A stretch of DNA of 64,000 bases from Pseudomonas sp. NC02 (GTDB lineage Bacteria; Pseudomonadota; Gammaproteobacteria; Pseudomonadales; Pseudomonadaceae). Every line of letters begins with the position of its first letter. Position 1 is the stretch's first letter. The notes under the pieces are model-generated. The model made no database searches and was not told the origin of the DNA. It saw only the letters and a list, made by a program, of their open reading frames with translations. Position numbers and translations under genes: made by a program. The stretch lies in assembly GCF_002874965.1 (NCBI RefSeq), contig NZ_CP025624.1, positions 6,820,001 through 6,884,000 on the forward strand. The letters are read 5' to 3'. This document shows positions 44,902-58,107 of this stretch, in pieces.

Positions 44902-45479
44902 GCCCCCGGCACCTCAAGCTTCACGCCGTCGTAGCGGGTTTCTTCGGCGCTGATGGCCAGCAGCGGAATGCGCTGATAGCCGAGCATCTTGGCGAAGAAC
45001 AGATCAGGAAAAATCGCGATGGCGATGTTGTAGAGGTTGACCGACTCATTGAAGAACTCGCGACGGTCGGCGATGCGTTCCTCCACCGCCAAGATCGCCT
45101 GCTGCAACTCGACCATGTTGGGGCCGGAGATCAGCGTCGGATAATTCTCGGCCACTGCAATCACCGACTTGAGCGCCGTATTGAGCTGGTTGGATGCATC
45201 GACTTTATCGGTGAGGCTGCTGGCGTTGAGGTACGCGGTGCGGGCGTCGCTGAGGCGGGTAAACAGCGCGTTCTCATGGTTCATGGCGGTTTGCACCACG
45301 CGCATCAGGTCGGGAATCTGGTCTGCCCGCTGCTTGAGCAGCACGTCGATGTTGGCGAAGGCTTTATCCACATCGTTGCGGCGCATCACCAGGCCGTTGT
45401 AGACCCCCACCAGCCAGCCGACCAGGCCGACGACAATAATCAGCACGACGATACCGGCGATCAGCAGTTCGATGTTCAT
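44898..45479 (-). CDS. lemA: LemA family protein
   Basis: A 193-residue protein with an N-terminal transmembrane helix (about residues 5-27) followed by the helical LemA domain. Family segments include YNGLVMRRNDVDKAFANIDVLLKQRADQIPDL and the C-terminal FFNESVNLYNIAI. LemA proteins are found widely but have no settled role. It is translated with the GIDE-domain gene downstream, suggesting the two act together at the inner membrane. Confidence 0.93.
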   Translation of the reverse strand: MNIELLIAGIVVLIIVVGLVGWLVGVYNGLVMRRNDVDKAFANIDVLLKQRADQIPDLMRVVQTAMNHENALFTRLSDARTAYLNASSLTDKVDASNQLNTALKSVIAVAENYPTLISGPNMVELQQAILAVEERIADRREFFNESVNLYNIAIAIFPDLFFAKMLGYQRIPLLAISAEETRYDGVKLEVPGA

Positions 45480-45591
45480 GGCGGCGGCATTCCCTGGCTA
45501 GTTATCCACAGGGCGCATTCTAGGGGTAAAGCAGGGGAATACTCCCGGAATTAGTCCACAGAAACGGCAAGACCCGATATCCGGTAGCCTG

Positions 45592-45624
45592 AAAAAGCAA
45601 AACCCCCGAAGAACGGGGGTTTTG
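45592..45624 (-). terminator. Rho-independent terminator of glmS
   Basis: On the minus strand, a 7-bp stem ACCCCCG (45602-45608 paired with CGGGGGT 45614-45620) is followed by a T-rich run, about 17 bases after the glmS stop. On the plus strand it also ends in TTTTGG, so it may weakly end rightward transcription. Confidence 0.88.
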
Positions 45625-45640
45625 GTGGTTCGGGTGCGGC

Positions 45641-47473
45641 TTATTCCACCGTCACCGACTTCGCCAGGTTACGCGGCTGGTCAACGTCGGTGCCCTTCAG
45701 CACAGCCACGTAATACGACAGCAGCTGCAGCGGGATGGTGTAGAGGATCGGCGACAGGGTGTCGTGGATGTGCGGCATGTTGATGACGTGGGTGCCTTCG
45801 CCATTGGTCATGCCGGCCTTCTCGTCCGCGAACACGATCAGTTGGCCGCCACGGGCGCGCACTTCCTGCAGGTTGGACTTGAGCTTCTCCAGCAGTTCGT
45901 TGTTCGGCGCGACGGTAACGACTGGCATGTCGTCATCCACCAGGGCCAGCGGACCGTGCTTGAGCTCACCGGCCGGGTAGGCTTCGGCGTGGATATAGGA
46001 GATTTCCTTGAGCTTGAGCGAACCTTCCATTGCCACCGGGTATTGCGCACCACGGCCGAGGAACAGGGTGTGGTGTTTGTCGGCGAACAGCTCAGCGACT
46101 TTCTCCACGGTGCTGTCCATGGCCAGGGCTTCACCCAGGCGGGCCGGCAGGCGGCGCAGTTCTTCGACCAGGTGTGCCTCGACGCCTTCGCCCAGCGTGC
46201 CGCGAACCTGGCCCAGGGACAGGGTCAGCAACAACAGGCCGACCAACTGGGTGGTGAAGGCCTTGGTGGATGCCACGCCGATTTCACGACCGGCCTGGGT
46301 CAGCAGGGTCAGGTCGGACTCGCGCACCAGCGAGCTGATGCCGACGTTGCAGATCGCCAGGCTGCCGAGGAAGCCCAGTTCCTTGGCGTTGCGCAGGGCG
46401 GCCAGGGTGTCGGCGGTTTCGCCGGACTGGGAGATGGTCACGAACAGAGTGTCGGGCTGCACCACCACCTTGCGGTAGCGGAATTCGCTGGCGACTTCGA
46501 CCTGGCACGGGATGCCGGCCAGTTCTTCCAGCCAGTAACGGGCGACCATACCGGCGTGGTAGCTGGTGCCGCAGGCGACGATTTGCACGTTGCGCACTTT
46601 GGCGAACAGCTCAGCAGCTTGCGGGCCGAAGGCTTGCACCAATACCTGGTTCTGGCTCAGGCGACCTTCCAGGGTGCGTTGCACCACGGCCGGTTGCTCG
46701 TGGATTTCCTTGAGCATGAAGTGGCGGAACTCGCCCTTGTCGGCGGCTTCGGCGCCGTCACGATACTGCACGGCCTCACGTTCCACGGACTGGCCGTCAA
46801 CGTCCCAGATCTGCACGCTTTCACGGCGGATTTCGGCGATGTCGCCTTCTTCCAGGTACATGAAGCGGTCAGTCACCTGACGCAGGGCCAGTTGGTCGGA
46901 GGCGAGGAAGTTCTCGCCCAGGCCCAGGCCGATCACCAATGGGCTGCCGCTGCGGGCGGCAACCAGGCGGTCAGGCTGGCTGGCGCTGATCACGGCCAGG
47001 CCATAGGCGCCATGCAGTTCCTTGACGGTGGCCTTGAGGGCATTGGTCAGGTCGCCGATGTCCTTGAGCTTGTGGTTCAGCAGGTGGGCGATGACTTCGG
47101 TGTCGGTGTCCGAGGTGAAGACATAACCCTGGCCTTTGAGTTGTTCACGCAGCACTTCGTGGTTTTCGATGATGCCGTTGTGCACAACCGCCAGGTCACC
47201 GGAGAAGTGCGGGTGAGCATTGCGTTCGCACGGCGCGCCGTGGGTGGCCCAACGGGTGTGGGCGATACCCAGGCGGCCTACCAGCGGCTCACCGGCCAAC
47301 GCTTGTTCGAGTTCGCTGACCTTGCCCGGGCGACGCATGCGCTCAAGCTTGCCGGCGTTGGTAAAGAGCGCCACACCGGCGCTGTCGTAGCCACGGTATT
47401 CCAGGCGTTTGAGGCCTTCGAGCAAAATGGCAGTGACGTTTCGTTCAGCGACTGCGCCAACAATTCCACACAT
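45641..47473 (-). CDS. glmS: Glucosamine-6-phosphate synthase
   Basis: A 610-residue amidotransferase making glucosamine-6-phosphate from fructose-6-phosphate and glutamine, the first step to UDP-GlcNAc for peptidoglycan and LPS. Cys1 of the mature protein (MCGIVGAV) is the glutaminase nucleophile; the two SIS isomerase domains follow from about residue 280. The C-terminus [11 protein letters not shown] is family-typical. It follows the glmR gene with 10 bases between, so glmR-glmS is an operon. No glmS ribozyme is present, as expected in this group. Confidence 0.97.
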   Translation of the reverse strand: MCGIVGAVAERNVTAILLEGLKRLEYRGYDSAGVALFTNAGKLERMRRPGKVSELEQALAGEPLVGRLGIAHTRWATHGAPCERNAHPHFSGDLAVVHNGIIENHEVLREQLKGQGYVFTSDTDTEVIAHLLNHKLKDIGDLTNALKATVKELHGAYGLAVISASQPDRLVAARSGSPLVIGLGLGENFLASDQLALRQVTDRFMYLEEGDIAEIRRESVQIWDVDGQSVEREAVQYRDGAEAADKGEFRHFMLKEIHEQPAVVQRTLEGRLSQNQVLVQAFGPQAAELFAKVRNVQIVACGTSYHAGMVARYWLEELAGIPCQVEVASEFRYRKVVVQPDTLFVTISQSGETADTLAALRNAKELGFLGSLAICNVGISSLVRESDLTLLTQAGREIGVASTKAFTTQLVGLLLLTLSLGQVRGTLGEGVEAHLVEELRRLPARLGEALAMDSTVEKVAELFADKHHTLFLGRGAQYPVAMEGSLKLKEISYIHAEAYPAGELKHGPLALVDDDMPVVTVAPNNELLEKLKSNLQEVRARGGQLIVFADEKAGMTNGEGTHVINMPHIHDTLSPILYTIPLQLLSYYVAVLKGTDVDQPRNLAKSVTVE

Positions 47474-47483
47474 GGTTTCTCTC

Positions 47484-48251
47484 CTAGATGACTGCCGCGC
47501 AAATCAGCGTGATGCCGCGGGCTTGAATCTGGTCGCGGGCCTCAAGTGGCAGGCGATCATCGGTAATAAGGGTATGGACGCTGCTCCAGGGCAGTTCCAG
47601 GTTGGGGATCTTGCGGCCAATCTTGTCGGACTCGACCATCACCACCACTTCACGGGCAACTTCGGCCATGACGCGGCTCAGCCCCAGTAATTCGTTGAAG
47701 GTGGTGGTGCCGCGCTCCAGGTCGATGCCATCGGCACCAATAAAGAGCTGGTCGAAATCGTAGGAACGCAGTACCTGTTCGGCGACCTGGCCCTGGAACG
47801 AGTCCGAATGCGGGTCCCAGGTGCCGCCGGTCATCAACAGTACCGGCTCGTGTTCCAGGTCACTCAAGGCGCTGGCCACGTGCAGGGAGTTGGTCATCAC
47901 CACCAGGCCGGGCTGGTGCCCCAGTTCGGGGATCATGGCGGCGGTGGTGCTCCCGCTGTCGATGATGATGCGCGCGTGTTCCCGCAAACGCCGGACGGCC
48001 GCACGGGCGATGGCGCGCTTGTAGGCCGAAATGGGCTGTGCCGGATCACCGACCAGTTCCTGAGGCATGGTGATGGCGCCACCGTAGCGACGCAGCAACA
48101 GACCGTTACTTTCGAGGGCCGCCAGGTCCTTGCGGATGGTGACTTCCGAGGTTTCGAAACGCTTGGCCAACTCGTCCACGCTGACTTCACCTTGCTCGGT
48201 GAGCATGGCAAGGATGTTGTGGCGACGTTGGGGTGTATTTCGTTTCGACAT
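47484..48251 (-). CDS. glmR: GlmR, DeoR-family regulator
   Basis: A 255-residue DeoR-type regulator. The helix-turn-helix (about residues 10-55, [20 protein letters not shown]) precedes a sugar-phosphate sensor domain (about 75-235, with [15 protein letters not shown] and FIGADGID). It lies directly upstream of glmS, whose expression it is known to influence in Pseudomonas. The start at 48251 gives the family N-terminus [12 protein letters not shown]; no strong ribosome site precedes it. Confidence 0.94.
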   Translation of the reverse strand: MSKRNTPQRRHNILAMLTEQGEVSVDELAKRFETSEVTIRKDLAALESNGLLLRRYGGAITMPQELVGDPAQPISAYKRAIARAAVRRLREHARIIIDSGSTTAAMIPELGHQPGLVVMTNSLHVASALSDLEHEPVLLMTGGTWDPHSDSFQGQVAEQVLRSYDFDQLFIGADGIDLERGTTTFNELLGLSRVMAEVAREVVVMVESDKIGRKIPNLELPWSSVHTLITDDRLPLEARDQIQARGITLICAAVI

Positions 48252-48355
48252 GGTGATGATAAGTTTCGTTTCGAAAGATAACGAAGGCAATCAAAACCTA
48301 TTCATTCAAAATGGTCAAGCATGCGACTGAGTTTTTTGAATCAACACAGATAAAA

Positions 48356-48447
48356 ATGTGGGAGCGGGCTTGCTCGCGAAGGCGGTGTGTCAGTCGGCGC
48401 ATGTATCAACCGAAAGACCGCCTTCGCGAGCAAGCCCGCTCCCACAT
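48356..48447. repeat. REPIN (GGGAGCGGGCTTGCTCGC type)
   Basis: Inverted arms ATGTGGGAGCGGGCTTGCTC and its complement bracket a spacer of about 25 bases. It lies in the 228-base space between the glmR start and the glmU stop, which holds no gene. Confidence 0.88.
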
Positions 48448-48479
48448 AAGTACCGCAGTGTTTCAGGGTTGTGGATAAC

Positions 48480-49847
48480 TCAGGTCTTTTTGATTTTGAC
48501 CGGGCGTTTCCAGCCGTCGATGTTGCGCTGGCGGGCGCGGGCGACGGCCAACTGGGACTTATCCACATCCTGGTTGATGGTGGAACCTGCGGCGGTGTTT
48601 GAACCATCACCGATAGTGACGGGGGCGATCAGCGAGTTGTTGGAGCCGATAAACACGTCTTCGCCAATGGTCGTCTGGTACTTGTTGGCGCCGTCGTAAT
48701 TGCAGGTGATGGCGCCTGCGCCGATATTGCTGCGCGCTCCGATCACTGCATCGCCGAGGTAGGCCAGATGCCCTGCCTTGGCGTCGTCGCCCATCCGGGC
48801 GTTTTTCAGTTCTACAAAGTTACCCACATGGGCGCGAGCGCCCAGCACGCTGCCCGGACGCAAACGCGCGAACGGGCCGGCATCACTGCCCTCGCCCATC
48901 ACCGCACCGTCGATATGGCTGTTGGCCTTGATCACCACACCCTTGCGCAGGGTGCTGTCCTTGATCACGCAGTTCGGCCCGATCACCACGTCGTCTTCGA
49001 TGACCACGCGGCCTTCGAGGATCACGTTGATATCGATCAGCACGTCGCGGCCAACGGTGACGTCACCCCGCACATCGAAACGTGCCGGATCACGCAGCGT
49101 CACGCCCAGCGCCATCAGGCGGCGGCCTTCACGCAGTTGGTAGTGACGCTCCAGCTCCGCCAGTTGCTTGCGGTCGTTGGCGCCCTGCACTTCCATCGGG
49201 TCGTGGGGCTGTTCGGTGGCGACCACCAGGCCATCGCTGACGGCCATCTCGATGACGTCGGTCAGGTAGTACTCGCCCTGGGCGTTGTTGTTGGACAAGC
49301 GGCTCATCCAGTCGGCCAGGCGATCAGCCGGCACCGCGAGGATGCCGGTGTTGCCTTCAGTGATGGCGCGCTGGGCTTCGCTGGCGTCTTTATGCTCGAC
49401 GATGGCGGCGACCTTGCCGTCAGCGTTGCGCACGATGCGACCGTAGCCGGTCGGGTCGTCCAACTCGACAGTGAGCAAGCCCATCTGGCCTGGCACCACG
49501 TGCTTGAGCAGGCGCTGCAAGGTTTCCACTTCGATCAGCGGCACGTCACCGTAGAGGATCAGCACGGTGTCGGCCTTGATGAACGGCACGGCCTGCGCGG
49601 TGGCATGCCCGGTACCCAATTGCTTGTCCTGCAATACGAAATTCAGGTCATCCGCCGCCAGCCGCTCACGCACCACATCGGCACCGTGGCCGATCACCAC
49701 ATGAATGCGCTGTGGATCCAGCTGCCGGGCGCTGTGGATAACATGGCCAAGCATGGAGTTGCCGGCAACCGGGTGCAGCACCTTGGGCAGGGCCGAACGC
49801 ATGCGGGTGCCCTGGCCTGCGGCAAGAATTACGATTTCGAGAGACAT
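48480..49847 (-). CDS. glmU: UDP-GlcNAc pyrophosphorylase / glucosamine-1-phosphate acetyltransferase
   Basis: A 455-residue bifunctional enzyme of UDP-GlcNAc synthesis. The N-terminal uridylyltransferase (about residues 1-230) has [11 protein letters not shown] and PKVLHPVAG; the C-terminal acetyltransferase (about 250-455) is a left-handed beta helix of hexapeptide repeats ([22 protein letters not shown]). It completes the pathway opened by glmS, encoded about 1 kb away. It lies 115 bases downstream of atpC, behind the ATP-synthase terminator. Confidence 0.97.
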   Translation of the reverse strand: MSLEIVILAAGQGTRMRSALPKVLHPVAGNSMLGHVIHSARQLDPQRIHVVIGHGADVVRERLAADDLNFVLQDKQLGTGHATAQAVPFIKADTVLILYGDVPLIEVETLQRLLKHVVPGQMGLLTVELDDPTGYGRIVRNADGKVAAIVEHKDASEAQRAITEGNTGILAVPADRLADWMSRLSNNNAQGEYYLTDVIEMAVSDGLVVATEQPHDPMEVQGANDRKQLAELERHYQLREGRRLMALGVTLRDPARFDVRGDVTVGRDVLIDINVILEGRVVIEDDVVIGPNCVIKDSTLRKGVVIKANSHIDGAVMGEGSDAGPFARLRPGSVLGARAHVGNFVELKNARMGDDAKAGHLAYLGDAVIGARSNIGAGAITCNYDGANKYQTTIGEDVFIGSNNSLIAPVTIGDGSNTAAGSTINQDVDKSQLAVARARQRNIDGWKRPVKIKKT

Positions 49848-49899
49848 GAATGGCTACCAATCCTGGGCGGTCAGACTTCAGACCAAAGAAGTGTTTTGC

Positions 49900-49936
49900 A
49901 AAAAAAGAAAAAGGGTAGCCGAGGCTACCCTTTTTA
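49900..49936 (-). terminator. Rho-independent terminator of the atp operon
   Basis: On the minus strand an 8-bp stem (GGGTAGCC 49913-49920 with GGCTACCC 49923-49930) has a 2-base loop and is followed by a long T-rich run. It lies between the atpC stop and glmU, ending the operon. Flanking A and T tracts on both sides suggest it may be bidirectional. Confidence 0.9.
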
Positions 49937-49962
49937 ATCAATCACGCATGAGGTTTGACGGC

Positions 49963-50388
49963 TTAGCCGCCAAACTTCTTGCGGATCTGCTGGACGGTGC
50001 GCAGCTGAGCTGCGGCCTCGGCCAGACGTGCAGCAGCAGAACCGTAGTCGAAATCTGCGCCTTTTTCGTTCAGGGCCTTCTCGGCAGCCTTGACGGCTTC
50101 CTGAGCGGAGGCTTCATCCAGGTCGGCAGCACGTTGCACGGTGTCGGCAAGTACCTTGACCATGTTCGGCTGAACCTCGAGGAAACCACCGGAGATGTAA
50201 AACACCTCCCGTTCCCCGCCCAGCTTGGTCAGAGTGATCGGACCAGGCTTCAAGGATGTAATCAATGGCGCGTGGCCAAAGTTAATACCCAGGTCGCCCA
50301 GTTCGCCGTGTGCAATCACACTCTCGATCTGACCGGAGAAGATTTCCCCTTCCGCGCTGACGATATCGCAATGGAATGTCATAGCCAT
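49963..50388 (-). CDS. atpC: ATP synthase epsilon subunit
   Basis: A 141-residue subunit of the F1 sector. It has the N-terminal beta sandwich ([20 protein letters not shown], then [17 protein letters not shown]) and a C-terminal helical hairpin. It forms part of the rotor stalk and restrains ATP hydrolysis. It is the last gene of the operon and follows atpD by 44 bases. Confidence 0.97.
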   Translation of the reverse strand: MAMTFHCDIVSAEGEIFSGQIESVIAHGELGDLGINFGHAPLITSLKPGPITLTKLGGEREVFYISGGFLEVQPNMVKVLADTVQRAADLDEASAQEAVKAAEKALNEKGADFDYGSAAARLAEAAAQLRTVQQIRKKFGG

Positions 50389-50432
50389 CTGCTTGCCTCA
50401 ACCTGATTAGCGCCCGTTACCGGGCGCCGGAA

Positions 50433-51839
<1,407 letters not shown>

Positions 51840-52700
51840 TTAAACCGCGGCAGCGCCGCCGACGATTTCCGAGATCTCTTGGGTGATCGCAGCCTGACGC
51901 GCCTTGTTGTAGATCAGCTGCAAATCGCTGATCAAATCACCGGCGTTGTCGGTAGCGTTCTTCATCGCGATCATCCGCGCAGCTTGTTCAGCCGCGTTGT
52001 TCTCGACCACCGCCTGGTACACCTGCGACTCCACGTAGCGCACCATCAAGCCGTCAAGCAGCTCTTTGGCGTCTGGTTCGTAGAGGTAGTCCCAGTGGTG
52101 CTTGAGTTCTTGTTCCGGGGCGGCCACCAATGGAATCAACTGCTCCACGGTAGGCTGTTGCGTCATGGTGTTGATGAACTTGTTGGATACCACGGAGAGG
52201 CGGTCAATCCGGCCTTCCAGGTATGCATCCAGCATCACCTTGACGCTGCCGATCAAATCATTGATCGACGGTTCTTCACCCAGGTGGCTGATAGCTGCAA
52301 CGACGTTACCGCCGAAGTTGCGGAAAAAGGCCGCACCCTTGCTACCGACCACACACAGATCGATCTCGACGCCTTTTTCGCGGTTTACCGCCATGTCCTT
52401 GACCAGGGCCTTGAACAGGTTGGTATTCAAACCACCGCACAAACCACGGTCACTGCTCACCACGACATAACCGACGCGCTTTACTTCGCGATCGATCATG
52501 AACGGGTGGCGATATTCCGGGTTGGCGTTAGCCAGATGACCAATAACCTGGCGGATACGCTCCGCGTAGGGACGGCTAGCAGCCATGCGCATTTGTGCCT
52601 TGCGCATTTTGCTGACCGCCACTTTTTCCATGGCGCTGGTGATCTTTTGCGTGCTTTTGATGCTCGCAATCTTACTGCGAATCTCTTTTGCGCCTGCCAT
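51840..52700 (-). CDS. atpG: ATP synthase gamma subunit
   Basis: A 286-residue central stalk subunit. The N-terminal helix [20 protein letters not shown] and the C-terminal helix with [22 protein letters not shown] pair as the rotor shaft. The middle DRGLCGGLN segment is conserved. It is encoded between atpA and atpD. Confidence 0.98.
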   Translation of the reverse strand: MAGAKEIRSKIASIKSTQKITSAMEKVAVSKMRKAQMRMAASRPYAERIRQVIGHLANANPEYRHPFMIDREVKRVGYVVVSSDRGLCGGLNTNLFKALVKDMAVNREKGVEIDLCVVGSKGAAFFRNFGGNVVAAISHLGEEPSINDLIGSVKVMLDAYLEGRIDRLSVVSNKFINTMTQQPTVEQLIPLVAAPEQELKHHWDYLYEPDAKELLDGLMVRYVESQVYQAVVENNAAEQAARMIAMKNATDNAGDLISDLQLIYNKARQAAITQEISEIVGGAAAV

Positions 52701-52750
52701 GTAACACCTATCAGGTTAGCAAGCGGGAGCCTCGCGGCCCCCGCTGCGGC

Positions 52751-54295
52751 TTACCAGGTTTGGGTGGCCTTGAACTTCTCGATACCGGCTTTGATGCCAG
52801 CGTCGATGTCGTCATTGAAGTCACCCTTCACGTTGATCTTCGCCATCAATTCGGCGTGATCGCGGTTGAAGTAAGCAATCAGCGCTTGTTCGAAGCTGCC
52901 GACCTTGGTGATTTCAACGTCGGTCAGGAACCCACGCTCAGCGGCATACAGCGACAGCGCCATGTCAGCGATCGACATTGGTGCGTATTGCTTCTGCTTC
53001 ATCAGCTCGGTAACGCGCTGACCATGCTCAAGTTGCTTACGGGTCGCTTCGTCCAGGTCAGAAGCGAACTGGGCGAATGCCGCCAGTTCACGGTACTGAG
53101 CCAGAGCGGTACGGATACCACCGGAGAGCTTCTTGATGATCTTGGTCTGAGCGGCACCACCCACACGGGATACCGAAACACCGGCGTTCACTGCAGGACG
53201 GATCCCGGAGTTGAACATGGCCGATTCCAGGAAGATCTGACCGTCGGTGATGGAAATCACGTTGGTCGGAACGAACGCGGAAACGTCGCCAGCCTGGGTT
53301 TCGATGATCGGCAGTGCGGTCAGGGAACCGGTTTTGCCGGTCACTGCGCCGTTGGTGAACTTCTCTACGTATTCTTCCGAAACGCGGGATGCGCGCTCCA
53401 GCAGACGGGAGTGGAGATAGAACACGTCGCCTGGGTAAGCTTCACGGCCTGGTGGACGGCGCAGCAGCAGGGAAATCTGGCGGTAAGCCACTGCTTGCTT
53501 GGACAGATCGTCATAAACGATCAGCGCGTCTTCACCGCGGTCGCGGAAGTATTCGCCCATGGTGCAACCGGAGTACGGTGCCAGGAACTGAAGTGCAGCG
53601 GATTCCGAAGCACTGGCGGCCACGACGATGGTGTTAGCCAGGGCGCCGTTTTCTTCCAGCTTGCGAACCACGTTGGCGATGGTCGATTGTTTCTGACCGA
53701 TGGCTACGTAGACGCAGAAAATCCCGCTGTCTTTCTGGTTGATGATCGCGTCGATCGCCAGAGCGGTTTTACCGATCTGACGGTCACCGATGATCAGCTC
53801 ACGCTGGCCACGGCCGACAGGAATCATGGCATCGACAGCCTTGTAGCCAGTCTGTACAGGCTGGTCTACCGACTTACGCCAGATCACGCCTGGAGCAACT
53901 TTCTCGACCGCATCGGTCTCGGTGTTGTTCAGCGGACCTTTGCCGTCAACTGGGTTACCCAGTGCGTCGACAACGCGACCCAGCAGTTCCTTACCAACCG
54001 GAACTTCCAGGATGCGGCCTGTGCACTTGGCGCTCATGCCTTCGGCCAGAGTCTGGTAGGAGCCCAATACAACGGCACCTACAGAGTCTTGCTCCAGGTT
54101 GAGGGCCATACCGTAGACGCCGCCCGGAAACTCGATCATCTCGCCGTACATTACGTCGGCCAGACCGTGAATCCGCACGATGCCGTCAGATACGCTGACG
54201 ACAGTGCCTTCGTTACGGGCTTGGGAGGTCACATCGAGCTTGTCGATGCGGCCCTTGATAATTTCACTTATTTCGGAAGGATTGAGTTGCTGCAT
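52751..54295 (-). CDS. atpA: ATP synthase alpha subunit
   Basis: A 514-residue non-catalytic F1 subunit. It has the P-loop GDRQIGKTA and the nucleotide-binding [20 protein letters not shown] segment, with N-terminal [15 protein letters not shown]. It is encoded after atpH (21-base gap). Confidence 0.98.
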   Translation of the reverse strand: MQQLNPSEISEIIKGRIDKLDVTSQARNEGTVVSVSDGIVRIHGLADVMYGEMIEFPGGVYGMALNLEQDSVGAVVLGSYQTLAEGMSAKCTGRILEVPVGKELLGRVVDALGNPVDGKGPLNNTETDAVEKVAPGVIWRKSVDQPVQTGYKAVDAMIPVGRGQRELIIGDRQIGKTALAIDAIINQKDSGIFCVYVAIGQKQSTIANVVRKLEENGALANTIVVAASASESAALQFLAPYSGCTMGEYFRDRGEDALIVYDDLSKQAVAYRQISLLLRRPPGREAYPGDVFYLHSRLLERASRVSEEYVEKFTNGAVTGKTGSLTALPIIETQAGDVSAFVPTNVISITDGQIFLESAMFNSGIRPAVNAGVSVSRVGGAAQTKIIKKLSGGIRTALAQYRELAAFAQFASDLDEATRKQLEHGQRVTELMKQKQYAPMSIADMALSLYAAERGFLTDVEITKVGSFEQALIAYFNRDHAELMAKINVKGDFNDDIDAGIKAGIEKFKATQTW

Positions 54296-54316
54296 TGCTC
54301 TGCTGCCCCTTCAAAC

Positions 54317-54853
54317 TCAAGATTTCAATGCTTCGGCAAGATTCGCGAGTTTGCCGCGAATCGAGCCATCGATAACCAGGTCGCCGGCGCGAATGATGAC
54401 ACCACCAATCAGGGTGGCATCCTCCGCAACTTGCAGGCGCACTTCCCGGTCGAGTCGTGCACTGAGAACCTTGGCGAGTTTGTCTTGCTGTTCTTGGTTC
54501 AATGCAAAAGCACTGGTCACTTCAACATCTACCGATTTCTCTTGTTCGGCCTTGTACAGGTCAAACAGAGCGGCGATCTCCGGCAGAAGCGGGAGACGGT
54601 CGTTTTCGGCAACGACGTGGATGAAGTTCTGCACTTTTACATCAAACTTGTCGCCGCACACGTCAATAAACGTGGCGGCCTTGTCTGCGCTCGTCAGTCG
54701 CGGGGCCTTGAGCACGCGCTGCATGGTGTCGTCTTGCGACACTGCTGCAGCCAGGCCGAGCATGGCTGACCAAGAGGCCAGCTGCTGGTGGGCCTGGGCG
54801 TGCTCGAAGGCTGCCTTAGCGTAAGGTCGGGCCAACGTGGTCAATTCTGCCAT
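54317..54853 (-). CDS. atpH: ATP synthase delta subunit
   Basis: A 178-residue peripheral-stalk subunit linking F1 to the b subunits. The N-terminal helical domain starts with [14 protein letters not shown], and the C-terminal part contains [17 protein letters not shown] and [16 protein letters not shown]. It is 12 bases downstream of atpF. Confidence 0.97.
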   Translation of the reverse strand: MAELTTLARPYAKAAFEHAQAHQQLASWSAMLGLAAAVSQDDTMQRVLKAPRLTSADKAATFIDVCGDKFDVKVQNFIHVVAENDRLPLLPEIAALFDLYKAEQEKSVDVEVTSAFALNQEQQDKLAKVLSARLDREVRLQVAEDATLIGGVIIRAGDLVIDGSIRGKLANLAEALKS

Positions 54854-54865
54854 GATCGCCCTCGC

Positions 54866-55336
54866 TTAAATTTCAGCAGCCAGTTTGTTTACCAGCTCCG
54901 CGTGCGCGTTTTGATCGATTGTGGCACCCAGGATCTTCTCAGCACCGCCGACGGCCAGAGCACCCAGTTGGGCACGCAGCGCATCTTTGACACCGTTCAG
55001 TTCCTGCTCGATCTCGGCTTGAGCCTGAACCTTCACACGGTCAGCGTCGATACGGGCTTTTTCAACAGCCTCTTCAACGATCTGGTTACCGCGTTTCTTG
55101 GCTTGCTCAATGATTTCAGCTGCCTGAGCTTTCGCTTCGCGCAGTTGTTGACCCGCTTTATCTTGGGCCAACTCCAGGTCGCGAGCTGCTCGTGCGGCAG
55201 CGTCCAGTCCGTCTGCGATCTTCTTCTGACGTTCGTGCAAAGCCGCGATGACCGGAGGCCATACGAACTTCATGCAGAAAACTACAAAAATCAAGAACGC
55301 TAAGGACTGACCAATAATGGTTGCATTAATGTTCAC
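54866..55336 (-). CDS. atpF: ATP synthase b subunit
   Basis: A 156-residue peripheral-stalk subunit with one N-terminal membrane helix ([21 protein letters not shown]) and a long charged helix. The start is GTG at 55336 with GAGG 8 bases upstream, giving the standard 156 residues and N-terminus [10 protein letters not shown]. The longer open frame beginning at 55372 overshoots this. Confidence 0.96.
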   Translation of the reverse strand: MNINATIIGQSLAFLIFVVFCMKFVWPPVIAALHERQKKIADGLDAAARAARDLELAQDKAGQQLREAKAQAAEIIEQAKKRGNQIVEEAVEKARIDADRVKVQAQAEIEQELNGVKDALRAQLGALAVGGAEKILGATIDQNAHAELVNKLAAEI

Positions 55337-55392
55337 GCCAATACCTCGCTCGTTCGTTGCACAACACACCAATCACTCGAAAAAACGAGTGA

Positions 55393-55665
<273 letters not shown>

Positions 55666-55722
55666 TTACGTCGTATGGTTTAGGTTTTTTAGATTTTAAA
55701 GCGGTAAAACAAATCGTTTCAT

Positions 55723-55761
55723 AGCCCTTCAGGGCTACCCTCCCGTTTGACCGGGAGGGAC
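55723..55761 (-). other. Stem-loops in the atpB-atpE spacer
   Basis: Two adjacent hairpins: AGCCCT/AGGGCT at 55723-55736 and CCCTCCCG/CGGGAGGG at 55738-55759. On the transcript they lie just after atpB and before atpE. No T-run follows, so they are unlikely to terminate. An mRNA-stabilising or processing role that raises c-subunit output fits the position, but this is inference. Confidence 0.6.
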
Positions 55762-55783
55762 ATCAGACTAGTCGAGACTGGTC

Positions 55784-57077
<1,294 letters not shown>

Positions 57078-57151
57078 CACTCTTGCTCCTCAATGGTCGG
57101 CTGCCGGAAATCAATAACTTGGCATAATTTGTGCCGACAAAATGCGCGCAG

Positions 57152-57180
57152 AGTATAGGGGCGGTTCTGCCCCTATTCAA
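57152..57180 (-). promoter_or_regulatory. Sigma-70-type promoter of the atp operon
   Basis: On the minus strand TTGAAT (57175-57180) is separated by exactly 17 bases from TATACT (57152-57157), about 75 bases upstream of atpI. The spacer contains an inverted repeat (AGGGGC...GCCCCT) that may bind a regulator or form a hairpin. Confidence 0.7.
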
Positions 57181-57225
57181 CTGCCGGGTAGTGATTTCCG
57201 ACTGCGCGCTACAGAAGCAATTGTT

Positions 57226-58098
57226 TCAGCGGATGTGGGCAAGGACGCCCTGAAGCTCATCCAATGAGTTATATCCGATGACCAATTGCCCTTTGCCTTT
57301 CTTGCCATGACGAATTTGCACCGCAGAGCCTAGGCGTTCGGCCAGGCGCTGCTCCAGGCGTGCAATATCCGGATCAGGTTTGGCGGTTTCGACCGGTGCA
57401 GGTTTGCCACTGAGCCACTGGCGAACCAGGGCCTCGGTCTGACGAACGGTGAGGCCTCGTGCGACAACGTGTCGCGCCCCCTCAACCTGTTGATTTTCCG
57501 GCAAACCGAGCAAAGCACGGGCATGACCCATTTCCAGGTCGCCATGGGAAAGCATGGTTTTGATGACTTCTGGCAGCGCGATCAGGCGCAACAGGTTGGA
57601 CACGGTAACCCGGGACTTGCCCACCGCATCCGCGACTTCCTGCTGAGTCAGTTTGAATTCCTGCTGCAAACGCTGCAGGGCGATCGCTTCCTCGATCGGA
57701 TTGAGGTCTTCACGCTGGATGTTCTCGATCAACGCCATGGCGATGGCGGTTTCATCCGGCACATCGCGCACCATTGCCGGAATGGTTTCCTTGCCGGCCT
57801 GCTGGCTGGCGCGCCAGCGGCGCTCGCCGGCGATGATTTCAAAGCGGCCTGCACCAATCGGGCGCACCACGATCGGCTGCATCACGCCCTGGGCCTTGAT
57901 CGAATTCGCCAATTCCTCCAGCGCCTGCGGGTCCATGTCCCGGCGCGGCTGGTATTTGCCGCGCTGGATCAGGTCCAGCGGCAGGTGCTGCAGCTCGCGC
58001 TCGTCGGCCTGCACTGCCTGTTCTTCAAGGGTCGTGACAGTCGGACCACTCAGCAGTGCATCCAGTCCACGTCCGAGACCTCGTTTCTTGACGGCCAT
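57226..58098 (-). CDS. parB: Chromosome-partitioning protein ParB
   Basis: A 290-residue CTP-dependent DNA clamp that loads at parS sites. The N-terminal domain has IQRGKYQPRRDMD and GERRWRASQQAG; the central helix-turn-helix is LTQQEVADAVGKSRVTVSNLLRL; the C-terminal part dimerises. A probable target, TGTTCCACGTGGAACT, lies at 11307-11322 in folE2. It starts 9 bases after parA. Confidence 0.97.
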   Translation of the reverse strand: MAVKKRGLGRGLDALLSGPTVTTLEEQAVQADERELQHLPLDLIQRGKYQPRRDMDPQALEELANSIKAQGVMQPIVVRPIGAGRFEIIAGERRWRASQQAGKETIPAMVRDVPDETAIAMALIENIQREDLNPIEEAIALQRLQQEFKLTQQEVADAVGKSRVTVSNLLRLIALPEVIKTMLSHGDLEMGHARALLGLPENQQVEGARHVVARGLTVRQTEALVRQWLSGKPAPVETAKPDPDIARLEQRLAERLGSAVQIRHGKKGKGQLVIGYNSLDELQGVLAHIR

Positions 58099-58107
58099 GG
58101 GGATTCC

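Noticed and set aside
47474..47483. glmS ribozyme upstream of glmS
   Set aside because: Only 10 bases separate glmR from glmS, and the ribozyme is a Gram-positive feature.
45764..47491. 575-codon plus-strand open frame across glmS
   Set aside because: It is a frame shadow of glmS with no family match or start signal.
52688..54769. 693-codon plus-strand open frame across atpA
   Set aside because: It runs antisense to atpA and atpH, whose identity is certain, and encodes nothing recognisable.
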